64,000 nt of DNA, taken from positions 1-64,000 of the forward strand of contig CAYPZI010000004.1 in NCBI GenBank assembly GCA_964415185.1, in the 5' to 3' direction. The notes below the pieces were generated by a model, which saw nothing but the letters and a program-made list of their open reading frames with translations, was not told the DNA's origin and did no database searches. Numbering within the stretch: the stretch's first letter is position 1; each line of letters begins with the position of its first letter. The translations under genes were made by a program, and so were the position numbers. The stretch comes from CAYVBJ01 sp964415185. GTDB taxonomy: Bacteria > Bacteroidota > Rhodothermia > Balneolales > Balneolaceae. Below are positions 6,850 through 15,171 of this stretch, in pieces.

Positions 6850-9800
6850 TTAAAAAACCGCACTAACTACAAATCTCATTGTTTGAATTACATTACTGCC
6901 CGGAACAGTCCGGCCATCATACTGCAAAGTACCTCTCAGAAAAGAACTGAACCTGTACGTGCTACTCAAGTTCCAGTTTAACGTCAGGCCTTGGCCCGCA
7001 CCATCCGTCAACTCAAATTCACCCAAACTGGATGAAGTACCACTCACTTCCGAATTTTTAACCTGCAGTCGAAGATTGTTTTGAAGCACGTTAAAAAGAA
7101 ATAGCCTTGTTGTGTTTGTAATTCCGAATATGGTAGAACGGGCCCCGGAGTTATTAAAAAAATTATCTTTCTTCCTTGTAAAAATAAAACCGGATTCATT
7201 TTCAGCCGAGCGGTTTATAAATACCCGGATACCCGGCCTGGCCGTGCGGCTGGTAATGTCGAAACCCCTGTTAACAAACCGGCTGCTCAAATTCTCATCC
7301 GTAGAATAACTGAATTCGGAGAGAATCCTCACCCTGTCACTTATCTGATAACTTCCTTCTACTTCAAAAAGGCGAACTTTTTTCTCCTCAAGGCCTGCCG
7401 ACCGTTGAAACAATATGTCGTTGCCGCTAAAGCGAGCTGTCAAGTCAAGATTGTTATCATCATCCGTCCAACGTAATTCCTGCCGTAAAATCCTTTGCCC
7501 ACTGATCGTCGTCTCGGAATTTCTTAACGCCGACGGATTCAGCAAATAAACTTTCTTTAGATTTGGTTCCGTGCTCGTCTCTCTGAATTCGATTGTGGAA
7601 TTTAATCTCAGGCCCCGGATAAATCCTGGTAACGCATTCTCGCCTTGCTTAAACAGGTCACTGAAAATAATTCTGTTCCGAAACCTAACCTTCAGGTCAA
7701 CTACAGGCAAAAGTTCATCAGCAGGAATGAACTGCCTCAGAAAACTTCCTTCATTGGGATTAACCTCGGGAAAAAATTCATCCAGTTGCTGAACACCATC
7801 TCCGTTCAGATCATCCCAGAAAAACTGGCCCAATTCCGGCCCTGCTTCAATAAATGTTTCTTGCAGCAGGGCTCTTCTCTCCGTATTGGCTTCGTAAAGC
7901 AACTCGCCTTCCAATCCGCCATTGGCAATCAGGTAATTGTTCACAGACCGCATTAGTACTCCTCGTGAACGCGGTAACTGTGATTCTCCCAGGAAAGCCT
8001 CTTCCGTATCTTTCTGCCTGAATTGCAACTGATTTTCACTTCTGAATACGGCTGAGGGTTGAAATGTAAGCCCGAATCGCTGTGTCCTGCTCACCGATTC
8101 CTTGATCAGCTGCCCGTTTTGTGCTCGTTTATTAAACCTGTAGCCGCCTCCCGCGCTAATAGAAATAGATCCGGCTGCCAGCCTGAGCCCCGGATTCAGG
8201 TCGTAAAACTCAATTGAACCGGCTAACAATGAATCATTTTCCGCCTGTTGTGTGCGATTTTCCGTTTCCCAATTTAAAAATGGTGTTATTTCAGTTTCAC
8301 CGATTCTGAACAGGTACCCCGTGCTTCCGATTTGCTTGAACCATTTTCCTTTTTGGCTTACAAACCTGTCGTCACTGTTTACCCAGTTCGAGTTTATGTT
8401 TAAAAAAGGAGCTTCGGCCTCATTTGAATTAACCAGAACTTCGAATCTTTCTCCATCGAAAAAATCCCTTCGGTTTAACGCACCCCTGGCAGTGATGCTG
8501 CTGTTTTTGGAAAGTTTCCAGGATAATCGGGCTTCCGAAATCCACTCTTCTTCATCCCGGTTTGGATCTTCAATATTCCAGATTCTGTCGAATTCAACAT
8601 CTCTTACACGGTCTAAAAATTCATAATTTTTACCGGTATACCTCTGTGAAAATTCAGCAGAAAATGATCCGATACTGCTTTTTAAAGAATCAATTCTGAA
8701 ACCGGCAAGAAAAGCATGGTCAATATTGTCTCCGCTGTCGAGGTCTGAAAACCGGTTGCGGTCAAAATCACTAAAGCTCCATTCCCCGAAAAGTTTTATT
8801 TTTTTGGACAGATCAAAATCCGACCTTATAGACATCAGCTGCTGCTCCTGTGGAGCTTCAAGCCCGATAACAGGCTCATAACTGCCTGCACCCGGGCCTA
8901 CCCATTCGAACAGAAGGCCGTTCACTGTACCCCCAACCCGCCTGTAACTTCCGTTACCCTGTCCGAAATTGGTAAAGCGAACTCTGAATACAGATGCGGA
9001 ATCTCCGGGGATGTGCCTGAATATTTCGAATTGTTCTCCGTTCAGGAAAGTATCAACCCTGGCATAGAGTACATCATCCGGGTTCTCCTGGAATCCCACG
9101 GAATCTGCACCACTCACAAAGGTATCCTCTACATCATCGCCCAAGCTTCTGAGCAGATCAATATCGTTATCACTTAGAGATATCTGCGTATTGGGATTGC
9201 TGTTATCCGATTCTCTTAAAAAAGTCGCGGCAACCTTAAGCCGTCCGTTTGCCAAGCGGTCTTCGCTTCCCCCGGCAGCAATAAGAGTACGGGTAAAGTT
9301 CTGATTCAGAAACTGGTATTCAATAACGATTCTTGTTTCATCGGTAACCAGCAAATTATTTGTAAATGTGATTTCTCCAAGTGAATAATCGATAGTGTAC
9401 GCATTTTCAACTCCCCTTTGTACTTCAATGCCATTGACAAAAACACGTTCTGATCCCGCAATAATCACTATAAATTCGTCATTATTATCTCCTTCCAGCC
9501 TGTATGGGCCTTGCAGCCCTTCTATCCCGTTAAACCTTTGTATCCTGAACTCACCTCTTGCTACCGACATTGCAGCCCTGTAGCTGCCAACGCCTGTCCT
9601 CGCATGAATAGCTCCCCCCTGTACCCTTCTGTTCAAAATGGCGAAATCGCTTTCGGTAAATGATACATCCACATCTCCCAGTTCAAGCTGGCCAAGTTCA
9701 TTTTGCATTTGGATATAAACCCGGTCAAATTCCCTCAGATTCTGGGTACTGCCGTCAGGCTGAATAGGGGTAGATCTGTCCGTCAGAGTTGCCGTAATAG

Positions 9801-10308
9801 ATATATCTTCTGTAATTTGGCCGTTCAGGTCGAGCCGAAGACCGCTTTCGAGTGAAAGGTCCTGGCGATTTCCAACCGTAAAACCCCTTGTAAGGCTGCC
9901 GCTTCTGTTCAGGTCAACATCACCGAACAGATCGGCAACCCCTGTAGTTTTTCTTGCTACAGTTACCGTTTCGGCGGTATCCGTACCGGCAGAACCTTCC
10001 ACAGTTATTGCTTCCCTTAACCTGTATTCTTTATTCAAAAAATCGAGCAGCCGGATGTATTCTACCCTGATGGAAGGTGTTTCTTTAAGAACGGATTCGG
10101 GAAGTGAGAAATTTAATTGCCCGGTTTCTCTCGTAAAATTCCAATAAACCCGAGCAATCTCTCCGCCTGGGCCAATTACCCTAATGGAGTCTTCAACAAC
10201 AAGAAAGTCCAGAAAATAGAGCGAGTCGTTGACAACCGGGCTGAATTCTTTTGTGAGTTTCCCGTTGGTCTGGGCTGTTGTAAAATCCGGAAACAATAGA
10301 AATAGCAC
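6850..10308 (-). CDS. Large outer-membrane beta-barrel-type protein of unknown function
   Basis: 1152 residues, rich in alternating polar/hydrophobic strands and aromatic residues, ending in RFVVSAVF. A terminal phenylalanine is a typical outer-membrane barrel insertion signal. The N-terminal third has beta-sandwich-like stretches (GPGGEIARVYWN, FVNGIEVQRGVENAYTIDY, GEITFTNNLLVTDETRIVIEYQ). The remainder reads as repeated barrel strands with internal DGD-type turns (DDLNGDGVQQLDE). No TonB plug motif was found. The GTG start gives MLFLLFPDFTTAQ, a signal peptide lacking its basic region. The same frame continues upstream without ATG, GTG or TTG through a better leader (RIIRLKSPVCWFIIG), so the true start is uncertain. 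It may be a client of the ExbB/ExbD set downstream. Confidence 0.8.
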   Translation of the reverse strand: MLFLLFPDFTTAQTNGKLTKEFSPVVNDSLYFLDFLVVEDSIRVIGPGGEIARVYWNFTRETGQLNFSLPESVLKETPSIRVEYIRLLDFLNKEYRLREAITVEGSAGTDTAETVTVARKTTGVADLFGDVDLNRSGSLTRGFTVGNRQDLSLESGLRLDLNGQITEDISITATLTDRSTPIQPDGSTQNLREFDRVYIQMQNELGQLELGDVDVSFTESDFAILNRRVQGGAIHARTGVGSYRAAMSVARGEFRIQRFNGIEGLQGPYRLEGDNNDEFIVIIAGSERVFVNGIEVQRGVENAYTIDYSLGEITFTNNLLVTDETRIVIEYQFLNQNFTRTLIAAGGSEDRLANGRLKVAATFLRESDNSNPNTQISLSDNDIDLLRSLGDDVEDTFVSGADSVGFQENPDDVLYARVDTFLNGEQFEIFRHIPGDSASVFRVRFTNFGQGNGSYRRVGGTVNGLLFEWVGPGAGSYEPVIGLEAPQEQQLMSIRSDFDLSKKIKLFGEWSFSDFDRNRFSDLDSGDNIDHAFLAGFRIDSLKSSIGSFSAEFSQRYTGKNYEFLDRVRDVEFDRIWNIEDPNRDEEEWISEARLSWKLSKNSSITARGALNRRDFFDGERFEVLVNSNEAEAPFLNINSNWVNSDDRFVSQKGKWFKQIGSTGYLFRIGETEITPFLNWETENRTQQAENDSLLAGSIEFYDLNPGLRLAAGSISISAGGGYRFNKRAQNGQLIKESVSRTQRFGLTFQPSAVFRSENQLQFRQKDTEEAFLGESQLPRSRGVLMRSVNNYLIANGGLEGELLYEANTERRALLQETFIEAGPELGQFFWDDLNGDGVQQLDEFFPEVNPNEGSFLRQFIPADELLPVVDLKVRFRNRIIFSDLFKQGENALPGFIRGLRLNSTIEFRETSTEPNLKKVYLLNPSALRNSETTISGQRILRQELRWTDDDNNLDLTARFSGNDILFQRSAGLEEKKVRLFEVEGSYQISDRVRILSEFSYSTDENLSSRFVNRGFDITSRTARPGIRVFINRSAENESGFIFTRKKDNFFNNSGARSTIFGITNTTRLFLFNVLQNNLRLQVKNSEVSGTSSSLGEFELTDGAGQGLTLNWNLSSTYRFSSFLRGTLQYDGRTVPGSNVIQTMRFVVSAVF

Positions 10309-10413
10309 GCCGATTATGAACCAACAAACCGGACTTTTTAACCGTATAATTCTGCTTATTTGACAAAAACCAGGGATAGTTTTCTGATTTTATTTCCGGA
10401 AATGTAGCAAATT

Positions 10414-10450
10414 AAAAAAGCGGAAACCACCCGTCCGGGTCATTCCCGCC
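10414..10450 (-). terminator. Intrinsic terminator after rplI
   Basis: On the - strand a GCGGGAA/TTTCCGC outer stem with one mismatch encloses a perfect ACCCG-GA-CGGGT hairpin, followed by TTTTTT (complement of 10414-10419). It lies 53 bp past the rplI stop and should end the rpsF-rpsR-rplI transcript before the outer-membrane protein gene. Confidence 0.85.
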
Positions 10451-10502
10451 TTGATTTTCCAGTAAATTTAATGAATGACAGGACAGAACCTAATTAAAAC
10501 TG

Positions 10503-10949
10503 TCAGTCATTTTTTACAACCCAGATTTTAACTTTCGGGTTAAGGTCACCCAACAGGTCAACGGTTGCTGTATACTCACCCAGAGTCTTAATATCCTGGT
10601 CGAGAGAAATTTTCCGTTTGTCAATGACAATGCCCCTTTCTTCAAGGGCATCTGCAACCTGTTGTGTAGTAACGGTTCCGTGAATTTTTTCATCCTCGCC
10701 GACAGTTGCAGAAATGGTGATGGAGACGCTTTCAAGTTCCCTGGCAAGCTCTTTGGCTTTTTCAACTGTCAGTTCGGCTCTCAGTTCAGCCTGCCTCCGC
10801 ATGTTTTCCATATGCTTGATAGCACCTTCGGTAGCCATTACCGCCTTAGACTGTGGGATCAAGTAGTTTCGCCCGTATCCGTCTTTCACATCAACGAGGT
10901 CCCCCGCAGAACCGAGGTTATCCATATCTTCTTTTAGTATAACTTTCAT
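10503..10949 (-). CDS. rplI: 50S ribosomal protein bL9
   Basis: 148 residues, the normal length. The N-terminal RNA-binding domain MKVILKEDMDNLGSAGDLVDVKDGYGRNYLIP carries the L9 signature (about residues 1-35). A long connecting helix (about 40-75) and a C-terminal domain with the IHGTVTTQQVADALEERG segment follow. It binds domain V of 23S rRNA. It is last in the rpsF-rpsR-rplI operon, 16 bp after rpsR, with an intrinsic terminator behind it. Confidence 0.98.
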   Translation of the reverse strand: MKVILKEDMDNLGSAGDLVDVKDGYGRNYLIPQSKAVMATEGAIKHMENMRRQAELRAELTVEKAKELARELESVSITISATVGEDEKIHGTVTTQQVADALEERGIVIDKRKISLDQDIKTLGEYTATVDLLGDLNPKVKIWVVKND

Positions 10950-10965
10950 TTTTTACAATCGCTGT

Positions 10966-11217
10966 TTAACGTAAATTTTCTGATACATAAGGAATTAAAG
11001 CCATAAATCTGGCTCTCTTCACAGCTCGGGCCAACAGGCGCTGATGCTTTGCACTTGTACCTGTCACACGGCGCGGTAAAATTTTTCCCTGGTCATTGAT
11101 AAAGCGGTTCAGAGTTTCTACATCCTTGTAATCGATGTACTTAAAACCGGCTCTTGTAAGCTTGCATTCTTTTGTTTTAAGATGCCCCTTCTTCGGGTGC
11201 GATGGATTTTTAATCAT
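10966..11217 (-). CDS. rpsR: 30S ribosomal protein bS18
   Basis: 83 residues. The conserved core YIDYKDVETLNRFI (about 28-41), GKILPRRVTGTSAKHQ and LARAVKRARFMALIPY are diagnostic of S18, which pairs with S6 on the platform of the small subunit. The extended basic N-terminus (KNPSHPKKGHLKTKECKLTR) is slightly longer than in E. coli. A single cysteine (C17) remains there, consistent with a variant lacking a full zinc knuckle. It sits between rpsF and rplI. Confidence 0.97.
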   Translation of the reverse strand: MIKNPSHPKKGHLKTKECKLTRAGFKYIDYKDVETLNRFINDQGKILPRRVTGTSAKHQRLLARAVKRARFMALIPYVSENLR

Positions 11218-11236
11218 GTCTCCGGATATTTATATG

Positions 11237-11623
11237 TTAATTATCGTCATCTGATTCTTCGGCCTCTTCAACCTCATCAAAAATGGAGGGTGCCTGGCCT
11301 TTTCTTTTCAACTCAAGGTACTGTTTCATTTTCGAATCGTATTTCAAAGTGAGATAGCGCATGATATCGTCATGAATTCTCAATGTGCGCTCGAGTTTCT
11401 CAATCAGGTCAGCGGGAGCCTCAAAATACATGTTTACGTAGTACCCGTTGTTTTTTCCATCGATCTCGTAGGCAAACTTTCTTAAGCCCCATTCGTCTAC
11501 TTCGTCAATCGTGCCACCGTTTGAAGTGACCTGTTCGTTCACGTAGTCGACAATTTCTTTAAACTTGTCGTCCTCAAGAACAGGATTTACAATGTATGTT
11601 AATTCGTAGAATTGATTTTGCAT
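11237..11623 (-). CDS. rpsF: 30S ribosomal protein bS6
   Basis: 128 residues. The S6 fold is recognisable from the first strand YELTYIVNPVLED, the WGLRKFAYEIDGKNNGYYV segment (about 45-63) and LERTLRIHDDIMRYLTLK. The acidic C-terminal tail (EVEEAEESDDDN) is typical of Bacteroidota S6. It is the first gene of the operon. Two small inverted repeats precede the start on the leader strand and could be an S6:S18 autoregulatory site. Confidence 0.97.
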   Translation of the reverse strand: MQNQFYELTYIVNPVLEDDKFKEIVDYVNEQVTSNGGTIDEVDEWGLRKFAYEIDGKNNGYYVNMYFEAPADLIEKLERTLRIHDDIMRYLTLKYDSKMKQYLELKRKGQAPSIFDEVEEAEESDDDN

Positions 11624-11639
11624 CTTTTTTATCTTTGGT

Positions 11640-11682
11640 TGTTTTCATTTGAAAACAGTCGTTCTGTGATATTTTCACGAAC
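11640..11682 (-). promoter_or_regulatory. Two hairpins in the rpsF leader
   Basis: On the - strand GTTCGTGA pairs with TCAC-A-GAAC (complement of 11661-11682). A perfect 7-bp repeat TGTTTTC/GAAAACA with a 4-nt loop follows at 11640-11657, ending 17 nt before the rpsF ATG. In many bacteria the S6:S18 complex represses its own mRNA through a structured leader. Whether these hairpins serve that role is inference from position; I could not identify the known CCG-containing motif. Confidence 0.35.
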
Positions 11683-11759
11683 AACAGAATTTATGAAGAT
11701 AAAACTTTTCTGCTTCGCTTACAATCCGATTTTTTGATTGTATTATATTATCTGAGAGC

Positions 11760-13223
11760 TCAGGGCAGTGCAGAAGCGGTATAAGTACCCTGGTAAAAGC
11801 TGTTTATGAGATCAAGGAGGCCGTTATAATTTAAAACCGGTTCTACGCCATAATAAATTGTAGCAATGCAGAGAATAATGAGTGAATATTTGAATATCAA
11901 ACCGGGAGACTTCATCTCATATTCTTTATGAGCTTCCTTAAAATAGAGATATACCATAACTCTTAAGTAGTAGTATACACTTGCCGCACTTGCAAGAACA
12001 CCGATTACAGCCAGTGTGATAAGCCCTGCATTAACGGCTGCGGCAAATACGTAATATTTACCCAGGAAACCGACAAAGGGTGGGATACCTGCAAGTGAAA
12101 AAAGAAATATTGACAATAAAACGCCCATTACCGGTTGCCTGAATCCCAGTCCGGCATAATTGTTTATATGCGTAAAATCCAGGTTTCTGTTATGTTCATA
12201 ATAGGCAATTACACCAAAGGCTCCCACATTCATAAGCGTGTAAGCGAACAGATAATAGAGCATTCCGGAATACCCTTCTGCCGTGCCGGCTGCCAGACCC
12301 ACAAGGAGGTAACCGGCATGAGCTATGCTCGAATATGCAAGCATTCTCTTCACATTATCCTGTACAAGTGCAATCAGGTTACCTATAATCATTGTTATGA
12401 TGGCAATAACTTCAATAATGCCCAGCCATTCTCCGGTACCGGTTGCAGGTAGCATTTTACTAACCACTATGATAAAAGCAATAAACGTTGCCGCTTTTGA
12501 GGCTGTTGCCATATAGGCTGTCATGGTAGTGGGAGCACCCTGGTAAACATCGGGCGTCCACATATGGAAAGGTACTGCTGAAATCTTGAAGAAAAAGCCA
12601 ACCAGCAAAAGGGCCGACCCTGCAATAAAAAGCAGCGAAACTTCAGCGGATGCTGCAATTTCAGGCAAATACATGGATCCGGTTGCACCATAGATCAGGG
12701 CAATGCCGTACAGAAGAAATCCTGTTGAAAAGCCGCCAAGCAGAGCATATTTCAGTGCTGCCTCGGCCCCTGTTTTTTCGTCCTTAATCAAACCGGTAAT
12801 CACATACAATGCAATCGACATGGTTTCAAGGCTGATAAAAAGCGTGATCAGGCTATTGGTGGAAGCCAGCCCGAGCATTCCGGTTGTGGCAAATAATACC
12901 ATGGCATAAATTTCATTTACATGGTGATCAATGCTGTCGAGATAATCTTTTGACAACGCCACACAAAAAATAGTTGCAAGCAGTATAACCAGCGAACCAA
13001 ATGCAGAAACTCCGCCGTACGCAACCATCCCGCTGAATGATTCTCCTGCCGGAACAAATAAATCACGAATGGCAAAAATAAATGCCAAACCAAGTATTCC
13101 AATTGTAAAAGAGTATGAGAATGTAACAGTTTTCTTAAACGCTTCGGCAATTAAAATCCCAAGTCCACCCAGGGCGACAATCAAGCCGGGTATAAATGTT
13201 GATAAATCACTTAAATAATCCAT
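11760..13223 (-). CDS. nuoN: NADH-quinone oxidoreductase subunit N
   Basis: One of the three large antiporter-like proton-pumping subunits in the complex I membrane arm. 487 residues, about fourteen transmembrane helices. Family landmarks are the acidic helix LFISLETMSIALYVITG (about 125-142), the lysine-bearing FFFKISAVPFHMWTPDVYQGAP (about 210-232) and VKRMLAYSSIAHAGYLLVGLA (about 290-310). Those acidic and lysine residues form the proton relay. It ends the nuoL-nuoM-phhB-nuoN string, starting 3 bp after phhB. Confidence 0.97.
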   Translation of the reverse strand: MDYLSDLSTFIPGLIVALGGLGILIAEAFKKTVTFSYSFTIGILGLAFIFAIRDLFVPAGESFSGMVAYGGVSAFGSLVILLATIFCVALSKDYLDSIDHHVNEIYAMVLFATTGMLGLASTNSLITLFISLETMSIALYVITGLIKDEKTGAEAALKYALLGGFSTGFLLYGIALIYGATGSMYLPEIAASAEVSLLFIAGSALLLVGFFFKISAVPFHMWTPDVYQGAPTTMTAYMATASKAATFIAFIIVVSKMLPATGTGEWLGIIEVIAIITMIIGNLIALVQDNVKRMLAYSSIAHAGYLLVGLAAGTAEGYSGMLYYLFAYTLMNVGAFGVIAYYEHNRNLDFTHINNYAGLGFRQPVMGVLLSIFLFSLAGIPPFVGFLGKYYVFAAAVNAGLITLAVIGVLASAASVYYYLRVMVYLYFKEAHKEYEMKSPGLIFKYSLIILCIATIYYGVEPVLNYNGLLDLINSFYQGTYTASALP

Positions 13224-13226
13224 ATA

Positions 13227-13517
13227 TCAAAAAATATCGTAAATAGAGTCGATGGCCTTGGCCAGTTTAATATCTTTTTCCGTTACCTTGTCGCCGGCAT
13301 CATGAGTATTTAAAGAAATGGAGACCGAATTATAGACATTGAAGAGCTGCGGATGATGCACTTGTTCTTCGGCTTCAAAGCCTACCCTTACAATAAACAT
13401 TAATGCAGTTTTAAAATCTTTAAACTGAAAATCCTTTTTAATCAGATCATCCTCAAATTCCCAATTATCCAGAGATTTCAATTCTTTTTCTATTTCATTT
13501 TTCTCAAGTGGTGCCAT
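13227..13517 (-). CDS. phhB: Pterin-4a-carbinolamine dehydratase inside the complex I genes
   Basis: 96 residues of the DCoH/PCD family, which dehydrates 4a-hydroxytetrahydrobiopterin. The active-site pattern is complete: E-x3-HHP (H54, H55), then Y62, H72 in NTHDAG and D82. The protein should therefore be catalytically competent. It is wedged between nuoM (10 bp) and nuoN (3 bp), so it is certainly co-transcribed with them. A pcd gene among complex I genes has been reported in Rhodothermus marinus, which points to a lineage trait. No aromatic amino-acid hydroxylase gene lies in the window, so its substrate or a regulatory role toward complex I is open. Confidence 0.95.
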   Translation of the reverse strand: MAPLEKNEIEKELKSLDNWEFEDDLIKKDFQFKDFKTALMFIVRVGFEAEEQVHHPQLFNVYNSVSISLNTHDAGDKVTEKDIKLAKAIDSIYDIF

Positions 13518-13527
13518 AAATATAAAT

Positions 13528-15147
13528 TTAGTTTTCTTTTTGAGCGATTATCGGTTCTGATGAAATGCCTTGATCAATATCATAAAGTTTTGCAGTCCAG
13601 TCAGGCAATTCTTCTGCCCGTACCTCGCGAATCACTGCCATTCCCTTTTGTTCCGATCCTTCAATAAAATTGATTACCCACCCCTCGGAATAGTCGGTGA
13701 AGTCAACCGGCCGTATTCCTATCCAAACCATAAATATAACAAGAGGTATAAGCAGGCCGGCTTCCCGCAGCGACAAATCTTTCAAATTCATGTTTTCTTC
13801 ATGTTTCACCGGGCCGAACATCACTCTTTGATACATCCAGAGCATATAAACAGCTGCAAGTATCACCCCGGTTGCTGCAAGTACGGCATAAACCTTTTTG
13901 TCATACAGCTCAGAAACAAAACTGCCATTCAGAATCAGGAATTCACCTATAAAACCGTTCAGGCCAGGCAAACCGATAGATGCCAAAGTTGAAATCATAA
14001 ACATAACAGCAAAAACAGGCATAATTTTGGCAATTCCCCCGAAATCCTTAATCAACCGTGTATGGCGCCGGTCATAAATCATTCCCACTATAAGAAAGAG
14101 GGCGCCGGTCGAAAGGCCATGATTCACCATTTGAATAATGGCACCCTGCATTGCAATTGTATTAAAAGCAAAAATCCCGAGTACAACAAATCCGAGGTGG
14201 CTTACCGAAGAATAAGCTACAAGCTTTTTCACATCTTTCTGAACCATTGCAACAAGGGCTCCGTAAATAATCCCGATAATAGCGAGAACAGCGAACCAGG
14301 GGGCAAATTCCATGAAGGCATTTGGAAAAACCGGCAGACAAACTCTTACCAGGCCGTATGTACCCATTTTAAGCATAATTGCCGCCAGCACAACTGAGCC
14401 TGCCGTTGGCGCTTCCGTATGAGCGTAGGGCAGCCAGGTATGAAATGGAAAGAGAGGAACCTTAATACAGAAAGCAAGGGCAAAAGCCAGGAACATGTAT
14501 GTCTGTTCGACCAGCCCGATTGTATATTCGGGGCCTGAAATAAACCTCCAGTCTGCGGTGAACGAGTACAATTCGTGAACTGCACCTGCATGATAGCCAA
14601 GGTAAATAAGTGCCACAAGCATGATCAGCGAACCGGTGAGGGTATAGATAAAAAACTTGATGGTTGCACGGATCCTGTCAACACCTCCCCAGATTCCGAT
14701 CAAAAAGTACATTGGAATCAGCGAAAGTTCGAAGAAAACATAAAATACAAAGAGGTCAAGTGCTGCAAAAACGCCAAGAGAAGCTGTTTGGAGCAAAAGC
14801 AGCATGGAATAATATCCTTTACGGTGCTTTTTGATAGATTTCCAGGATGATAAAATAACAATCGGCCCGAACAGTGTAGTCAGCATAAAAAGCAGGATAC
14901 TCAGGCCGTCCAGCCCAACAAGATATTTAATATCCAAACCCTCAAGAGCAGGTGCCCCTTCAGTTAAAAATTGCGGAACATGGGATAAACTGATATCAAA
15001 GCCCAGTAAAAGAGGAATCGAGAGGAAAAAAGTAATGGATGTTACAACAAGGCTTACCCACTTGGCTGCATCGTCATTTTTTAAAAGAAGAATACCGGCT
15101 ATACCGGCCAGCGGGAAATAAATAACAATATTCAGAAGTATATCCAT
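13528..15147 (-). CDS. nuoM: NADH-quinone oxidoreductase subunit M
   Basis: 539 residues, a proton-pumping complex I membrane subunit. Diagnostic segments are FYVFFELSLIPMYFLIGIWG (about 134-153) with the conserved glutamate, FCIKVPLFPFHTWLPYAHTEAP (about 230-251) with the lysine, VKKLVAYSSVSHLGFVVLG, and PGLNGFIGEFLIL near the C-terminus. The C-terminal tail after the last helix is long and partly charged (about 485-539). It follows nuoL by 24 bp and precedes phhB. Confidence 0.97.
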   Translation of the reverse strand: MDILLNIVIYFPLAGIAGILLLKNDDAAKWVSLVVTSITFFLSIPLLLGFDISLSHVPQFLTEGAPALEGLDIKYLVGLDGLSILLFMLTTLFGPIVILSSWKSIKKHRKGYYSMLLLLQTASLGVFAALDLFVFYVFFELSLIPMYFLIGIWGGVDRIRATIKFFIYTLTGSLIMLVALIYLGYHAGAVHELYSFTADWRFISGPEYTIGLVEQTYMFLAFALAFCIKVPLFPFHTWLPYAHTEAPTAGSVVLAAIMLKMGTYGLVRVCLPVFPNAFMEFAPWFAVLAIIGIIYGALVAMVQKDVKKLVAYSSVSHLGFVVLGIFAFNTIAMQGAIIQMVNHGLSTGALFLIVGMIYDRRHTRLIKDFGGIAKIMPVFAVMFMISTLASIGLPGLNGFIGEFLILNGSFVSELYDKKVYAVLAATGVILAAVYMLWMYQRVMFGPVKHEENMNLKDLSLREAGLLIPLVIFMVWIGIRPVDFTDYSEGWVINFIEGSEQKGMAVIREVRAEELPDWTAKLYDIDQGISSEPIIAQKEN

Positions 15148-15171
15148 AAAAATATCTGATTCAGAATCTTT

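Noticed and set aside
11712..11736. Hairpin TACAATC/GATTGTA after nuoN as a terminator
   Set aside because: The stem is AT-rich and no U-run follows it in the direction of transcription.
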